Assembly (NCBI RefSeq): GCF_000169455.1
Contig: NZ_AAYC01000001.1
Span: 520,001 to 584,000, forward strand
Direction: 5' to 3'
DNA from: Roseobacter sp. SK209-2-6
Lineage (GTDB): Bacteria; Pseudomonadota; Alphaproteobacteria; Rhodobacterales; Rhodobacteraceae
Length of the DNA: 64,000 nucleotides
This document shows positions 1 to 9,451 of this stretch, one piece after another. The notes beneath the pieces are model-generated. The model did not search any database and had not been told where the DNA came from. It saw only the letters and a program-made list of their open reading frames with translations. The position numbers and the translations under genes were made by a program. Each line of letters opens with the position of its first letter. Position 1 is the first letter of the stretch.

Positions 1-642
1 ATCATGGCCGTGGTACGGCGCATTCCCGAAGGTCTGTCCGTGATGCAAAAGGGTGACTGGCAGGGCTGGGCCCCTACGGCGATGCTGGGCGGGCGGCTGG
101 CCGGGCGACGCCTGGGCATTCTGGGCATGGGGCAGATTGGCCAGGCCGTCGCGCGCCGGGCAAGTGCCTTTGGCATGCAGGTGCATTATCACAACCGCCG
201 CCGCCTGCGCAGCGAGGTTGAGACCGCGCTGGAGGCCACCTATTGGGAGAGCCTCGATCAGATGGTGGCGCGTATGGATGTCATCTCGGTCAATTGCCCC
301 TCGACGCCTTCGACCTTCCATCTTTTGAACGCGCGTCGCCTGAAGCTGCTGAAACCCAATGCGGTGATTGTGAATACATCGCGCGGCGAGGTGATTGACG
401 AACATGCCCTGACACGGATGCTGCGCGCCGGTGAGATCGCCGGTGCTGGCCTTGATGTTTATGAGCATGGAACCGATATCAATCCCAGGTTGCGCGAGCT
501 TCCCAATGTGGTACTGCTACCTCATATGGGGTCTGCGACCCTCGAGGGGCGGATTGAGATGGGCGAGAAAGTCCTATTGAATATCAAGACCTTCGAGGAT
601 GGGCATCGGCCACCGGACCAGGTGGTGCCAGCTATGCTCTGA
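1..642 (+). CDS. D-2-hydroxyacid dehydrogenase (C-terminal part, cut by window edge)
   Basis: NAD(P)-dependent reductase of the glyoxylate/hydroxypyruvate reductase (D-isomer 2-hydroxyacid dehydrogenase) family. The reading frame is open to the first base, so the true start lies outside the window. Visible are the Rossmann motif GMGQIG, the NTSRGEVID segment that carries the catalytic Arg, the Glu-containing GLDVYEHG region and the catalytic His in LLPHMGSAT. This covers the nucleotide-binding domain and the end of the catalytic domain. The start of the catalytic domain is missing only because of the window edge. A short hairpin and then ggt follow. The substrate cannot be assigned from the visible part. 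Confidence 0.88.
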   Translation: MMAVVRRIPEGLSVMQKGDWQGWAPTAMLGGRLAGRRLGILGMGQIGQAVARRASAFGMQVHYHNRRRLRSEVETALEATYWESLDQMVARMDVISVNCPSTPSTFHLLNARRLKLLKPNAVIVNTSRGEVIDEHALTRMLRAGEIAGAGLDVYEHGTDINPRLRELPNVVLLPHMGSATLEGRIEMGEKVLLNIKTFEDGHRPPDQVVPAML

Positions 643-658
643 CAGCCCCCGCAACGAG

Positions 659-679
659 CCCCTGCTGAAACAGGGGTTT
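659..679 (+). terminator. Weak hairpin between the hydroxyacid dehydrogenase and ggt
   Basis: CCCCTG (659-664) pairs with CAGGGG (671-676) and is followed by TTT only. It lies 10 bases before the Shine-Dalgarno sequence of ggt. It may be a weak terminator or an attenuating structure; the short T tract makes termination uncertain. Confidence 0.35.
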
Positions 680-696
680 CACGCAGGGAGTTCAGA

Positions 697-2487
697 ATGA
701 AGTTTGCAATTTCAATTGCCATGATGTTGTCGGCCTCCGCCGCCTGGGCGCAGGAAGCCGCGGATGCGGTCGCCCCCGAAGGCGCGGGCGCAGGTGTGGT
801 AGAGGCGATCTCCGACGCCGCCGTTGCTGCAATGCAGGCCAAAACCGCGGGTCAGGTCGTCGAGAGTGAAAACTGGATGGTTGCCGCTGCAAACCCGCAT
901 GCGGTGGAGGCCGGAGCCGCGGTGCTGCGCCAGGGGGGAAGTGCGGCGGATGCCATGGTGGCGGTGCAGACCGTCCTGGGCCTGGTGGAACCACAATCTT
1001 CAGGGCTGGGCGGCGGCGCCTTTCTGGTTTGGTATGACGCTCAAACCGGCGCCCTGACAACACTGGATGCCCGTGAGACAGCCCCGCTTGCGGCAACACC
1101 GCGTCTGTTTCAGGACGAAAACGGCGAGCCGCTAAAGTTCTTTGATGCGGTTGTGGGAGGGCGCTCTGTTGGAACACCCGGAACGCCCGCATTGTTGGAG
1201 GCCGCCCATCGCCGATGGGGAAAGGCCAATTGGGGCAGCCTCTTCGAGGCGGGCATCAAACTGGCGGATGAGGGCTTTAGGGTTTCCCCCCGTATGGCCG
1301 GATCTATTGCGCGGGATGCGGACCGACTGTCACGCTTCCCAGAGACGGCCAACTACTTCCTGCCCGGCGGGGTGCCGCTGGAGGCAGGGGCAGAACTAAA
1401 GAACCCAGCCTATGCAGAAGTCTTGAGGGTACTGGCCGCAGAAGGTGCAAAGGGCTTTTACACCGGGCCTATTGCCGCTGACATCGTGCGCGCGGTGAAC
1501 ATGGCACCGGGCAATCCGGGTGTTCTGTCCGAGGTGGATCTGGCGCTTTATCAGGTGAAAGAACGCCCTGCTGTCTGCGCTGAATATCGGGAGTTTGATG
1601 TCTGTGGCATGGGGCCGCCCTCTTCGGGGGCGCTGACCGTTGGGCAGATTCTGGGTATGTTGGGCGGCTATGACCTGGCCGCTCTGGGGGCCGAAAGTGC
1701 TGAAGCCTGGCGTCTGATCGGCGATGCCTCTCGCCTCGCCTTTGCGGATCGTGGCCGCTACATGGCCGATAGCGACTATGTCCCGGTGCCCACAAAAGGT
1801 CTGGTTGACCCGGCCTATCTGGCTGAGCGCGGGGCCGCTCTGCAGCAGGGCAGGGCGCTGGAGCGGGTTGCACCAGGCAAGCCAGAGTTTGACCATGCCA
1901 CGCTGGAGAGGCGCTGGGCCGATGATGAGTCGATCGAGTTCCCCTCGACCTCGCATATTTCCATCGTGGACCAATACGGCAATGTGCTGTCGATGACGAC
2001 AACGATTGAGAACGGCTTTGGTTCACGTCTGATGAGCAATGGCTTTTTGCTGAACAATGAGCTGACCGATTTCTCCTTCCGCAGCCATCGCGATGGGGTG
2101 CCGATTGCAAACCGGCTGGAGCCGGGTAAACGGCCGCGCTCTTCCATGGCCCCTACAATCGTCATGCGCGATGATGCGCCCGTTCTGGCCATCGGCTCCC
2201 CCGGTGGCAGCCGTATCATCGGCTATGTTGCCACCGCGATTGTCGCCTGGGCGGATTGGGGCATGAACCTGCAAGAAGCCGTGTCCTTGCCGCATCTGGT
2301 CAACCGTTTTGGCACCTATGACCTGGAAGCCGGTACCCAGGCCGAAACCCGGGCCGAAGCCTTGGAGGCCATGGGATTTGAGGTCAATATTCGTGATCTG
2401 AATTCTGGCCTGCATGCGATTGAGATTGGCGCGGGGCTAAAGGGTGCCGCAGATCCGCGTCGCGAAGGGATCGCGCTGGGCGGCTAG
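697..2487 (+). CDS. ggt: Gamma-glutamyltransferase
   Basis: Periplasmic enzyme that transfers or hydrolyses the gamma-glutamyl group of glutathione and related compounds. It is an Ntn-hydrolase that cleaves itself before a catalytic Thr. The 596-residue product starts with a signal peptide (about residues 1-18, ending AAWA). Arg126 in the LDARET segment matches the substrate-binding Arg of the family. The processing site is T418 in PSTSHIS, followed by the small-subunit core (SIVDQYGNVLSMT) and the GSPGGSRI oxyanion region near residue 505. The length is normal for the family. The start at 697 has GGGAG at 686-690. A clear terminator follows, so transcription ends here. Confidence 0.95.
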   Translation: MKFAISIAMMLSASAAWAQEAADAVAPEGAGAGVVEAISDAAVAAMQAKTAGQVVESENWMVAAANPHAVEAGAAVLRQGGSAADAMVAVQTVLGLVEPQSSGLGGGAFLVWYDAQTGALTTLDARETAPLAATPRLFQDENGEPLKFFDAVVGGRSVGTPGTPALLEAAHRRWGKANWGSLFEAGIKLADEGFRVSPRMAGSIARDADRLSRFPETANYFLPGGVPLEAGAELKNPAYAEVLRVLAAEGAKGFYTGPIAADIVRAVNMAPGNPGVLSEVDLALYQVKERPAVCAEYREFDVCGMGPPSSGALTVGQILGMLGGYDLAALGAESAEAWRLIGDASRLAFADRGRYMADSDYVPVPTKGLVDPAYLAERGAALQQGRALERVAPGKPEFDHATLERRWADDESIEFPSTSHISIVDQYGNVLSMTTTIENGFGSRLMSNGFLLNNELTDFSFRSHRDGVPIANRLEPGKRPRSSMAPTIVMRDDAPVLAIGSPGGSRIIGYVATAIVAWADWGMNLQEAVSLPHLVNRFGTYDLEAGTQAETRAEALEAMGFEVNIRDLNSGLHAIEIGAGLKGAADPRREGIALGG

Positions 2488-2517
2488 GCCCTTCTGAGGT
2501 AATGGCAAATTGGCATG

Positions 2518-2550
2518 GGCGCAGAGGGTTTCCTCTGCGCCTTTCTTCTT
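2518..2550 (+). terminator. Rho-independent terminator after ggt
   Basis: A perfect 10-bp stem, GGCGCAGAGG (2518-2527) with CCTCTGCGCC (2532-2541), has a 4-base loop and is followed by TTTCTTCTT. It ends the ggt transcript. Confidence 0.88.
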
Positions 2551-2709
2551 GGGGCAGGGTGTGGTTCAAAATCTTGCGTGTTGACATGACAACACGAACA
2601 TGGCTGATTGCACTGGAATAGGGCTTTGGCCAAAGTGACGGCGGTCATAGCGGAGGCTGTGATTGTCGCAGGTCGGTGACAGTAAAGCCGCAGAACAGGG
2701 AGAGTGAAG

Positions 2710-4113
2710 ATGGTGCAAGCAACGGCATTGCCGCGCAACGAAGCCGGGATCGCAGCGGCGATTGGCATCCTGAAGCAGCAATTTGGTGACCGTCTTCAAA
2801 CCGGCGAGGCCATCCGAGAGCAACATGGCCACACCACCACCTGGATCACCAATCAGGCGCCAGATGCGGTGGTTTTCCCGACCTCCAGCGCCGAGGTTTC
2901 AGAGATTGTAAAATGCTGCGCTGAATATGGCGTTCCGGTGATCCCCTTTGGCACCGGCACTTCCCTCGAGGGCCATGTGAATGCGCCGGCGGGCGGCATC
3001 TGCGTGGACATGATGCGGATGGATCAGATCATGAGCGTTCAGCCCGAGGATCTGACTGTGGTTGTGCAGCCTGGGGTCACCCGTGAACAGCTGAATACCC
3101 ATCTGCGCGACCAGGGGCTGTTCTTCCCCATCGATCCCGGCGCAAATGCCTCCCTTGGCGGGATGACAGCGACGCGGGCCTCGGGCACCAATGCGGTGCG
3201 CTATGGCACCATGAAAGACAACGTGCTGGCTCTGGAAGTGGTCATGGCGGATGGGGAGGTGATCAAGACCGCACAGCGGGCCAAGAAATCTTCTGCGGGT
3301 TATGATCTTACCCGGCTGATGATCGGTTCCGAAGGAACGCTGGGCCTGATCACCGAGATCACCCTGCGCCTGCAGGGGATACCAGAGGCGATCCGCTCTG
3401 CCCGTTGTTCCTTTCGCAGCGTGGATGAGGCCTGTCGCGCCGTGATGATGACCATCCAATATGGCATTCCCGTCGCGCGGATGGAGCTCTTGGATGAGAT
3501 GAGCGTCAAGGCGGCCAATAGCTATTCAAACCTCTCTCTACCGGAAACACCGCTCCTCTTGTTGGAGTTCCACGGCTCTGACGCCGGAGTGTTGGAGCAA
3601 AGTGAAATCTTTGCCTCCATTGCAGAGGAGTTCGGCGGTTTTGACCTGGAGGCAACCTCGACCGCGGAAGAGCGCAACAAGCTCTGGCAGGCGCGTCACG
3701 ACATGTATTGGGCCAGCCTGCAGATCCGCCCCGGTGCCAAAGGCATTTCAACCGACGTCTGCGTGCCGATTTCACGTCTCGCGGAATGTGTTGGCGCCGC
3801 GCGGGACAAGGCCGAAGACATGGGGCTGCTGGCGCCGATGGTGGGCCATGTGGGTGACGGCAACTTCCATGCGCTTTTGCTGACCGACATGGAGAGTGAA
3901 GAGGAAAAGCAAAAGGCGGATGCCTATATCGGTTGGCTCAATGATATGGCCATCGAGATGGATGGCACCTGCACTGGTGAACATGGGATCGGCCAGGGAA
4001 AGCGCCCCTATCTGCAAAAGGAACTCGGGGCGGCGACCCGCTATATGGCAGCAATCAAGGCGGCGCTGGACCCGGAAAACATTCTGAACCCCGGTAAGAT
4101 TCTGGAGATGTGA
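2710..4113 (+). CDS. FAD-binding oxidase, D-lactate dehydrogenase (cytochrome) / GlcD-like
   Basis: Flavoprotein of the FAD_binding_4 / FAD-oxidase_C family. It oxidises a 2-hydroxyacid (D-lactate, glycolate or similar) and passes electrons to a cytochrome or quinone. The N-terminal half holds the PCMH-type FAD domain (FPTSSAEVSEIV, then PFGTGTSLEGH near residue 80, DPGANASLGGM and GSEGTLG). The C-terminal half has the substrate domain with HVGDGNFH and the terminal ENILNPGKIL signature. I chose ATG 2710 over GTG 2704 because AGGGAG at 2697-2702 is 7 bases from 2710 but only one base from 2704. The neighbouring 2-hydroxyacid dehydrogenase fits a role in hydroxyacid turnover. The exact substrate is not determined. 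Confidence 0.88.
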   Translation: MVQATALPRNEAGIAAAIGILKQQFGDRLQTGEAIREQHGHTTTWITNQAPDAVVFPTSSAEVSEIVKCCAEYGVPVIPFGTGTSLEGHVNAPAGGICVDMMRMDQIMSVQPEDLTVVVQPGVTREQLNTHLRDQGLFFPIDPGANASLGGMTATRASGTNAVRYGTMKDNVLALEVVMADGEVIKTAQRAKKSSAGYDLTRLMIGSEGTLGLITEITLRLQGIPEAIRSARCSFRSVDEACRAVMMTIQYGIPVARMELLDEMSVKAANSYSNLSLPETPLLLLEFHGSDAGVLEQSEIFASIAEEFGGFDLEATSTAEERNKLWQARHDMYWASLQIRPGAKGISTDVCVPISRLAECVGAARDKAEDMGLLAPMVGHVGDGNFHALLLTDMESEEEKQKADAYIGWLNDMAIEMDGTCTGEHGIGQGKRPYLQKELGAATRYMAAIKAALDPENILNPGKILEM

Positions 4114-4737
4114 ACCTCTTCTTCGCCCCATAAGTGCGCGCCATAATTTTGCACTCTTTCAAGGATAAGATCTCCGCCAGGGGGCATTCCGAAGGGGCGG
4201 GATATGTGGCTAAGCAATTCAATCAGTATTGTGATGATCTCAACCCAGATGGTTTTCGCGGCCGACTACCTATTGCAGTCCCGTAAACTGGGCTTGTCAC
4301 CGGGCGCGCTGAGCATGGCCGAGTATCGTACCATAGTTGGAGCCCGTTTTGATCGCGGCATTGTCCTGCGTCAAGAATTTCAGCAACCCGCTGTCTACGC
4401 ACGCCCCAGTGCTTGGGCGCAGATCAGCCTGGACTCTGAGGACGGGCAGCAGGCGGAGAAGCCGAGCGAGGATCCCGGCACCGGAATCTGCGTGCGCCGG
4501 GGCATGGAACGCATCTGCGAGTAGCTGCAGCGCAGCATTCGCAGGCTGCGATTCCGTCCCGAACACTGCTGATTTTCGACTTTCTAGACAGATATGTCGA
4601 TTTTTTAGGGACCAACTTGCCCTTTGCGGCAGGAAAGGTCGGTTTTTGGAGTTTTTGGGTCGGATGGATTTCGCGCGAAACCCTGTGCTTCGGCATAAAC
4701 AATCACCAAGAATCTCACAAATCCGGAGAGCGGGCTA
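4114..4737. other. Intergenic region with no convincing gene
   Basis: This 624-base stretch separates the FAD oxidase from the dimethylglycine dehydrogenase-like gene. A 106-codon frame on the forward strand (4204-4524) has a purine-rich GGGGCGGGAT before its ATG, but its product resembles nothing I know and runs into low-complexity charged sequence. An 89-codon frame lies opposite it (4297-4566). Neither has family motifs. CGAC at 4577 and GTCG at 4596 form a small dyad around a TCTAGA palindrome. The promoter of the downstream gene must lie in this segment. Confidence 0.5.
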
Positions 4738-7248
4738 ATGAAAACCCAAGTCAAAGCACTTGTTGTGGGCGGCGGTGCCGTCGGCACCTCGATTGCCTAT
4801 CACCTCGCCAAAGCGGGCTGGGACGACGTCATGCTGATTGAGCGTGACGAGCTGACCTCAGGCTCCACCTGGCATGCGGCTGGCCTTCTGCCGCTCTTCA
4901 ACATGTCCTATGCGACAACCCATATCCACAAGTACTCGGTGGATTTCTACAAGCAGCTAGAAGAAGAGACCGGTCTGAACGCTGGTTTCGCCGTGGTCGG
5001 CAACCTGCGCATGGCGCAGACCCAGGAGCGTATGGACGAATACATGCTCTATGCTTCCACCGCAGAGACCTGCGACGTGGACTATGAGTGGCTGACCCCT
5101 GACCAGATCAAAGAGCGCTGGCCGCTGATTGAAACCGGTGATCTGAAGGGTGCGATTTACCACACTGAGGATGGCTACATTAACCCGGCAGACGTGACCC
5201 AGGCGATGGCTAAGGGCGCGCGTCAGCGCGGCGTTGAGATCCACCGCAAGATGCAGGCCGATGCCTTCCACTGGACCGGTACCCATTGGGAAGTCACCTG
5301 CACCAAGATGGTCGAAAAGGGCGGCAACCTGGTGCCTTCCGACGAGCAGGTGGTGATCACCGCTGAGCACGTCGTGACCGCTTCCGGCAACCACGCGCAG
5401 CGCACCGCCAAGATGCTGGGCATCAAGATGCCTGCGATCCCAGTCGAGCACACCTTCATCGTCATGGACAAGGACCCTGAGCTGGTCAAATGGCGTGAAG
5501 CCGGCAACCCCGAGCACCCCGTTGTGCGCGACGCCGACAACGAATCTTACGCGCGCGAAGAGCGCGGCGGCTGGATCCTGGGCATCTACGAGCGCGGCGC
5601 GCCCGCACAGTTCGAGCACGGCGTGCCGGACAGCTTCCGCGCTGACCTCTTCCCGCTGGATCTGGACCGGATTGCCGAGCAGTACATGGCGATGGCGGAG
5701 CGCGTTCCCTCCTGTGCCGAAAGCGGCCTCAAGGACGACTTCAACGGCCCGATCTGCTACACCCCCGACGGCAACCCGCTGGTTGGCCCCGCACCGGGTC
5801 TGCGCAACATGTGGCTGGCAGAGGGCTTCTCCTTCGGCATCACCGCCGCGGGCGGCACCGGCTACTACCTGGCGCAGATGATGGTCGACGGCGAAGCCGA
5901 GATCGACATGGCGAGCCTCGACCCCAAGCGCTACTCCTCCAACTGGATGACCACCGAGTTCGCGGCGCGCAAGAACGAAGAGTGCTACGAGCACGTCTAC
6001 ATCCTGCACCACCCGGACGAAGAGCGTTCGGCTGCCCGTCCGCTGCGCACCGCACCGGCTTATGACCGCCAGAAGGCCCGCGGCGCACAGTTCGGCTGGG
6101 TCAACGGCTGGGAACGCCCGAACTACTTCGGCCCCGTCGATGCACCGCAGAGCTATGACCACGATGGCCGTTCCTTCCGCCGCGGCGGCTGGTGGCAGCA
6201 CGCGGTTGACGAAGCCAAGGCGATCCGCGAGGGCGTGGGCCTCATCGACGCAACCGCCTTCACCAAGCATGTCGTCAAGGGCCCCGGTGCCACGCAGTTC
6301 CTGGACTGGTTCACCTGCAACAAACTGCCAAAAGTTGGCCGCATCAACCTGACCTATGCGCTGACCTCCGCAGGCACCACCCGCACCGAATACACCATCG
6401 TGCGCAACGGCGAGAATAACTACTACCTGGTCTCCGCCGGTGCCTGGACCGAGTATGACGCGGACTTCCTGCGCAAGGCCGCCGAAGACAAGATGGAAGA
6501 GTTCGGCTACATCGAGATCCAGGATGTCACCACCCAGTGGGGCGTCTTTGCCATCGCCGGCCCCAAGTCGCGCGACGTGCTGAAAGAGATCATCGTCGAT
6601 GCGGACAAGGAAACCGCTCTGTCCAACAAGCGTTTCCCCTGGCTGTCGGCCCGTCAGATCGAACTGGGCATGTGCCCGGTGAATGCGATCCGTGTGGCCT
6701 ACACCGGTGAGCTTGGCTGGGAGCTGCATCACCCGATCGAGATGCAGAACTACCTCTTTGATCTTTTGGAAAAAGCTGGCGAGAAGCACGGTATGAAGCT
6801 CGTGGGCGCTCGCGCTCAGAACTGGCTGCGCCAGGAGAAGAGCTACCGTGCCTTCGGTACCGAGCTGGGCCGCGATGCGACACCGGCCGAGGCCGACCTG
6901 CCGCGCTTCATCGATCTGGAAAAGGACTTCCACGGCAAGGAAGCCATGGTCAAAACCGGCGTGCGCTTCAAGTGCTGCACCATTCTGATCGACGGACCTG
7001 CGGATGCAGACCCCTGGGGCCGCGAGGCGATTTACGCTGAGGATGGCATCACCCGCCTGGGCCGCCTGACCTCCGGCGGCTACTCCGTTGCCTTCGAGAA
7101 ATCGATCGGCATGGGCTACCTGCCGCCGGAATTGGCGGTGGAAGGCACCAAGGTGAAGATCAAGATGCAGGACAAGCTCTGGGATGCGGTTGTCACCTGC
7201 GACAGCCCCTACGACCCCAAGAACGAGACCATCCGCGTCAACGGCTAA
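4738..7248 (+). CDS. FAD-dependent oxidoreductase with GcvT domain (dimethylglycine/sarcosine dehydrogenase-like)
   Basis: Large two-part enzyme of 836 residues that is likely to demethylate an N-methylated amine (dimethylglycine, sarcosine or a related osmolyte product) and hand the one-carbon unit to tetrahydrofolate. Residues 1-400 form a DAO-type FAD domain with VVGGGAVGTS (9-18). SGSTWHAAG (41-49) has the His that carries covalent FAD in dimethylglycine dehydrogenases. Residues about 420-830 form the aminomethyltransferase (GcvT) domain and barrel, with YTGELGWELHHP and FHGKEAM. Its codons end in C or G far more consistently than those of its neighbours, which suggests high expression. 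It stands alone between a long leader and a strong terminator. The exact substrate is an inference from the family. Confidence 0.9.
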   Translation: MKTQVKALVVGGGAVGTSIAYHLAKAGWDDVMLIERDELTSGSTWHAAGLLPLFNMSYATTHIHKYSVDFYKQLEEETGLNAGFAVVGNLRMAQTQERMDEYMLYASTAETCDVDYEWLTPDQIKERWPLIETGDLKGAIYHTEDGYINPADVTQAMAKGARQRGVEIHRKMQADAFHWTGTHWEVTCTKMVEKGGNLVPSDEQVVITAEHVVTASGNHAQRTAKMLGIKMPAIPVEHTFIVMDKDPELVKWREAGNPEHPVVRDADNESYAREERGGWILGIYERGAPAQFEHGVPDSFRADLFPLDLDRIAEQYMAMAERVPSCAESGLKDDFNGPICYTPDGNPLVGPAPGLRNMWLAEGFSFGITAAGGTGYYLAQMMVDGEAEIDMASLDPKRYSSNWMTTEFAARKNEECYEHVYILHHPDEERSAARPLRTAPAYDRQKARGAQFGWVNGWERPNYFGPVDAPQSYDHDGRSFRRGGWWQHAVDEAKAIREGVGLIDATAFTKHVVKGPGATQFLDWFTCNKLPKVGRINLTYALTSAGTTRTEYTIVRNGENNYYLVSAGAWTEYDADFLRKAAEDKMEEFGYIEIQDVTTQWGVFAIAGPKSRDVLKEIIVDADKETALSNKRFPWLSARQIELGMCPVNAIRVAYTGELGWELHHPIEMQNYLFDLLEKAGEKHGMKLVGARAQNWLRQEKSYRAFGTELGRDATPAEADLPRFIDLEKDFHGKEAMVKTGVRFKCCTILIDGPADADPWGREAIYAEDGITRLGRLTSGGYSVAFEKSIGMGYLPPELAVEGTKVKIKMQDKLWDAVVTCDSPYDPKNETIRVNG

Positions 7249-7272
7249 CCGGCCGCCGACACGAAAAACAAC

Positions 7273-7304
7273 AAAGCCCCGGTCCAATAGGCCGGGGCTT
7301 TTCT
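7273..7304 (+). terminator. Rho-independent terminator after the FAD-GcvT gene
   Basis: AAAGCCCCGG (7273-7282) pairs with CCGGGGCTTT (7292-7301) and is followed by more T residues. It lies 25 bases after the stop codon. Confidence 0.92.
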
Positions 7305-7398
7305 TGTGGCACTTTCAGAAACCCCTGCGCGCAGAAGCCCGTGGCGAAGCAGTTTTCGGGACAAACGGGTCTTTCGCAATTCATGGACCAACGGGTTC

Positions 7399-7941
7399 TC
7401 AGCCGCGAGCCAGCGCCTCTCGGATTTCTTCGGCAAGAGGGCCGATGTCAAAACCTCCTTCGGTTTCCGCCTCTACGAGAACACCAATCCCAAGTGGAAA
7501 TCGGCGCATCCATGAGGCCATTTTTCGCGAAAGCAGGTCGATGTCGCATTGCCGGTCCAGGTGGCCCGGATGCCTCGATCTGGAAAGAAATCTCATTTGG
7601 GCGGTTTCCGGAGAGCACAGGCAGCAGACCTCGACGATACGGCCGTATTCTAGAGACAGCCAATCCGAGGGCGTGCCGCTCTCGTTGTTGTCACCCAAAG
7701 CACGCCAATGCGATACGAGAACAGCGGAGCCAGCTTGGAGGGCTGCTGCTTTGAAAGCATGGTCACTCTGCCGACTAAGCCGGGTTCGATCTTCCGCCGA
7801 ACGGACTTCAAAGCGTTCAAACAGGCTTTCAAGGAAATCGTCCTTGTCGAGCAATTCAAAACCCAAGCGCTGTGCCAGTTCGCGGGCGATTGTTGTTTTG
7901 CCGCCGGCCGGAAGACCCGTCACAACCACTGCACACTTCAT
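7399..7941 (-). CDS. P-loop ATPase/kinase of the AAA_33 (zeta-toxin/kinase) type
   Basis: Small nucleotide-binding protein of about 180 residues that probably phosphorylates a small molecule. The Walker A motif VTGLPAGGKTT lies at residues 7-17, directly after the start at 7941. The frame is open further upstream (to 8055), but that extension has no domain character, so I start at the ATG before CAVVVTG. LLDKDDFLESLF (about 32-43) is the Asp-rich segment that follows the P-loop in this family. Later come a lid region rich in Arg (RFLSRSRHPGH) and a helical tail. Nothing nearby gives the substrate, and no antitoxin-like partner is present, so I do not read it as a toxin. Confidence 0.75.
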   Translation of the reverse strand: MKCAVVVTGLPAGGKTTIARELAQRLGFELLDKDDFLESLFERFEVRSAEDRTRLSRQSDHAFKAAALQAGSAVLVSHWRALGDNNESGTPSDWLSLEYGRIVEVCCLCSPETAQMRFLSRSRHPGHLDRQCDIDLLSRKMASWMRRFPLGIGVLVEAETEGGFDIGPLAEEIREALARG

Positions 7942-8204
7942 GATACGCAAAAGCCTTTCAAAACCGCGCGCTCCGGCGAGCGGGCTAGGGGCACACCTAG
8001 GGTTGAAAGGGACATAACATCCGAAGGTCCCAACCAAAAGCCAGCTTACGCGCAACGCGCAGAGCTAGGGTGTTATGCTGGAAGAAGACCAGCACATCAG
8101 CGGCCAAAGCCTTTCCACTAACGGAAAAACCCATACTCAGACACAGTAGCAATCAGCAGGGCTAGCTGCTGCGCCGCTTAGACCGCCTCTCTTGAAGCGC
8201 ATAA

Positions 8205-8657
8205 TCAAAGCGGCAGCTCCGGCGTGGCCTTTTCGGTAGCGACCACAATCGAGGTCCTGAACTTGCGGACATTCTTGTCGGCAAAGAAGAACTCATGGGT
8301 AAAAGCCTCATAGCCGGCCATGTCTTTGGCCATGACGATCATGATGAAATCCGCGTCCCCTGCGATGCAGTAGAAATGGGTGACCTGGGGGTGGTGGCGC
8401 GCCTTGCGCTTGAAGGCATCGATCTGGTCCAGCCGGTCGCGCTCCAGCTCAACCCCGACGATTGCAGTGATGCCCAGGCCCAATTTCTGTGGATCCAGGA
8501 TGGCGCTTTCTCGCTGGATCACCCCGCTGTCCCGCAGTGCCCGCAACCGCCGCTGCACTGAGGCGGTGGAGGCGCCGGTCTCCTGCGCCAGCTCCTGAAT
8601 CGGTGTCTTGGCATTTTTCTGCAGCCGGGCAAGAAGTTTGCGGTCAAGCGTATCCAT
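8205..8657 (-). CDS. Lrp/AsnC family transcriptional regulator
   Basis: A 150-residue regulator with an N-terminal helix-turn-helix (residues 1-55, including TGASTASVQRRLRALRDSG) and a C-terminal RAM/ligand-binding beta-alpha-beta domain (AIVGVEL, THFYCIAGDADFIMIVMAKD). Proteins of this type bind an amino acid and control its transport or metabolism. It is divergent from azlCD with 101 bases between the two start codons. By analogy with Bacillus AzlB, which controls azlCD, it is probably the local regulator of the exporter. The ligand is not known, but a branched-chain amino acid is the simplest guess. Confidence 0.92.
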   Translation of the reverse strand: MDTLDRKLLARLQKNAKTPIQELAQETGASTASVQRRLRALRDSGVIQRESAILDPQKLGLGITAIVGVELERDRLDQIDAFKRKARHHPQVTHFYCIAGDADFIMIVMAKDMAGYEAFTHEFFFADKNVRKFRTSIVVATEKATPELPL

Positions 8658-8758
8658 TATTTCAAAAGTCCAATTGTTGGGAGAATATGATTTGATAGTA
8701 TCGGGAAATTTGAGTTTTTGCAGTGTATATGATCATGGCCTCTGAGTAAGATTTCCTC

Positions 8759-9451
8759 ATGAAACATGGTGCTATTGCAATTCTCCCCCTGGCCGCCGGC
8801 GCGGCGCTCTACGGTTTTGCCTTTGGACTTTTGGCGGCGCAGACTGGATTCCACTGGTGGGGGATCGGGCTGATGAGCGCCACGGTCCATGCGGGCTCTT
8901 CGCAGATCGTGGCGGTTGAGCAATTCGCCCAGGGCGGTGCCGCCGCCGGGTCGGTTCTCGGCGCGGTGCTGGCCGGGGCGGCGCTCAATCTGCGTTACAT
9001 TGGCATTGCTGCTTCGCTTTCCGGGATGTTGGCGCATCTGCCGCTGGCGAAAAAATTGCTGGCGATCCATATGACCGGGGATGAGAACTGGGCCCTGACC
9101 ATGGCGGAGCGGGCCAAATCCCCAAAGGTGGGCGCGGAATTTTTGCTGGGCTCAGGGCTGGTCATGGTGCTGGTTTGGAGCCTTTCCACCAGTCTGGGCG
9201 GTATTGCGGGCACGCTCCTGCCAGATCTGGATGCACTGGGGCTCGGCTTTGCCTTTACCGCCGCCTTTATCGCCATGGCCCGCAGCCTCTGGCGCGGGCG
9301 GGCAGGCGCGCTGCCCTGGTTTGCAGCCTTCGCCTGCAGCCTTGCCGCGGTGCTTCTGGGCCTGCCGCAGGCCTATGCCATTGTGGCTGGCGCAGTCACT
9401 GGCCTGGCAGCTTCCGCCCTGCTGCGCAAAGCGGGGAGGGTCCTGGCATGA
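8759..9451 (+). CDS. azlC: AzlC family branched-chain amino acid exporter, large subunit
   Basis: Integral membrane protein of 230 residues with several hydrophobic helices. It forms a two-component exporter of branched-chain amino acids or analogues together with AzlD. The early segment GFAFGLLAAQTGFHWWGIGLMS and then GSSQIVAV are typical AzlC features. The stop overlaps the start of azlD (ATGA, 9448-9451), so the two are translationally coupled. It is divergent from an Lrp-type regulator. Confidence 0.92.
   Translation: MKHGAIAILPLAAGAALYGFAFGLLAAQTGFHWWGIGLMSATVHAGSSQIVAVEQFAQGGAAAGSVLGAVLAGAALNLRYIGIAASLSGMLAHLPLAKKLLAIHMTGDENWALTMAERAKSPKVGAEFLLGSGLVMVLVWSLSTSLGGIAGTLLPDLDALGLGFAFTAAFIAMARSLWRGRAGALPWFAAFACSLAAVLLGLPQAYAIVAGAVTGLAASALLRKAGRVLA

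Noticed and set aside
4957-7287. A 776-codon open frame on the reverse strand
   Set aside because: It lies wholly opposite the FAD-GcvT gene, whose GC-biased third positions keep the antisense frame open. The product has no family motifs.
7399-7941. Zeta-type toxin of a toxin-antitoxin pair
   Set aside because: The P-loop fold is related, but there is no small partner gene next to it, so a plain small-molecule kinase is more likely.
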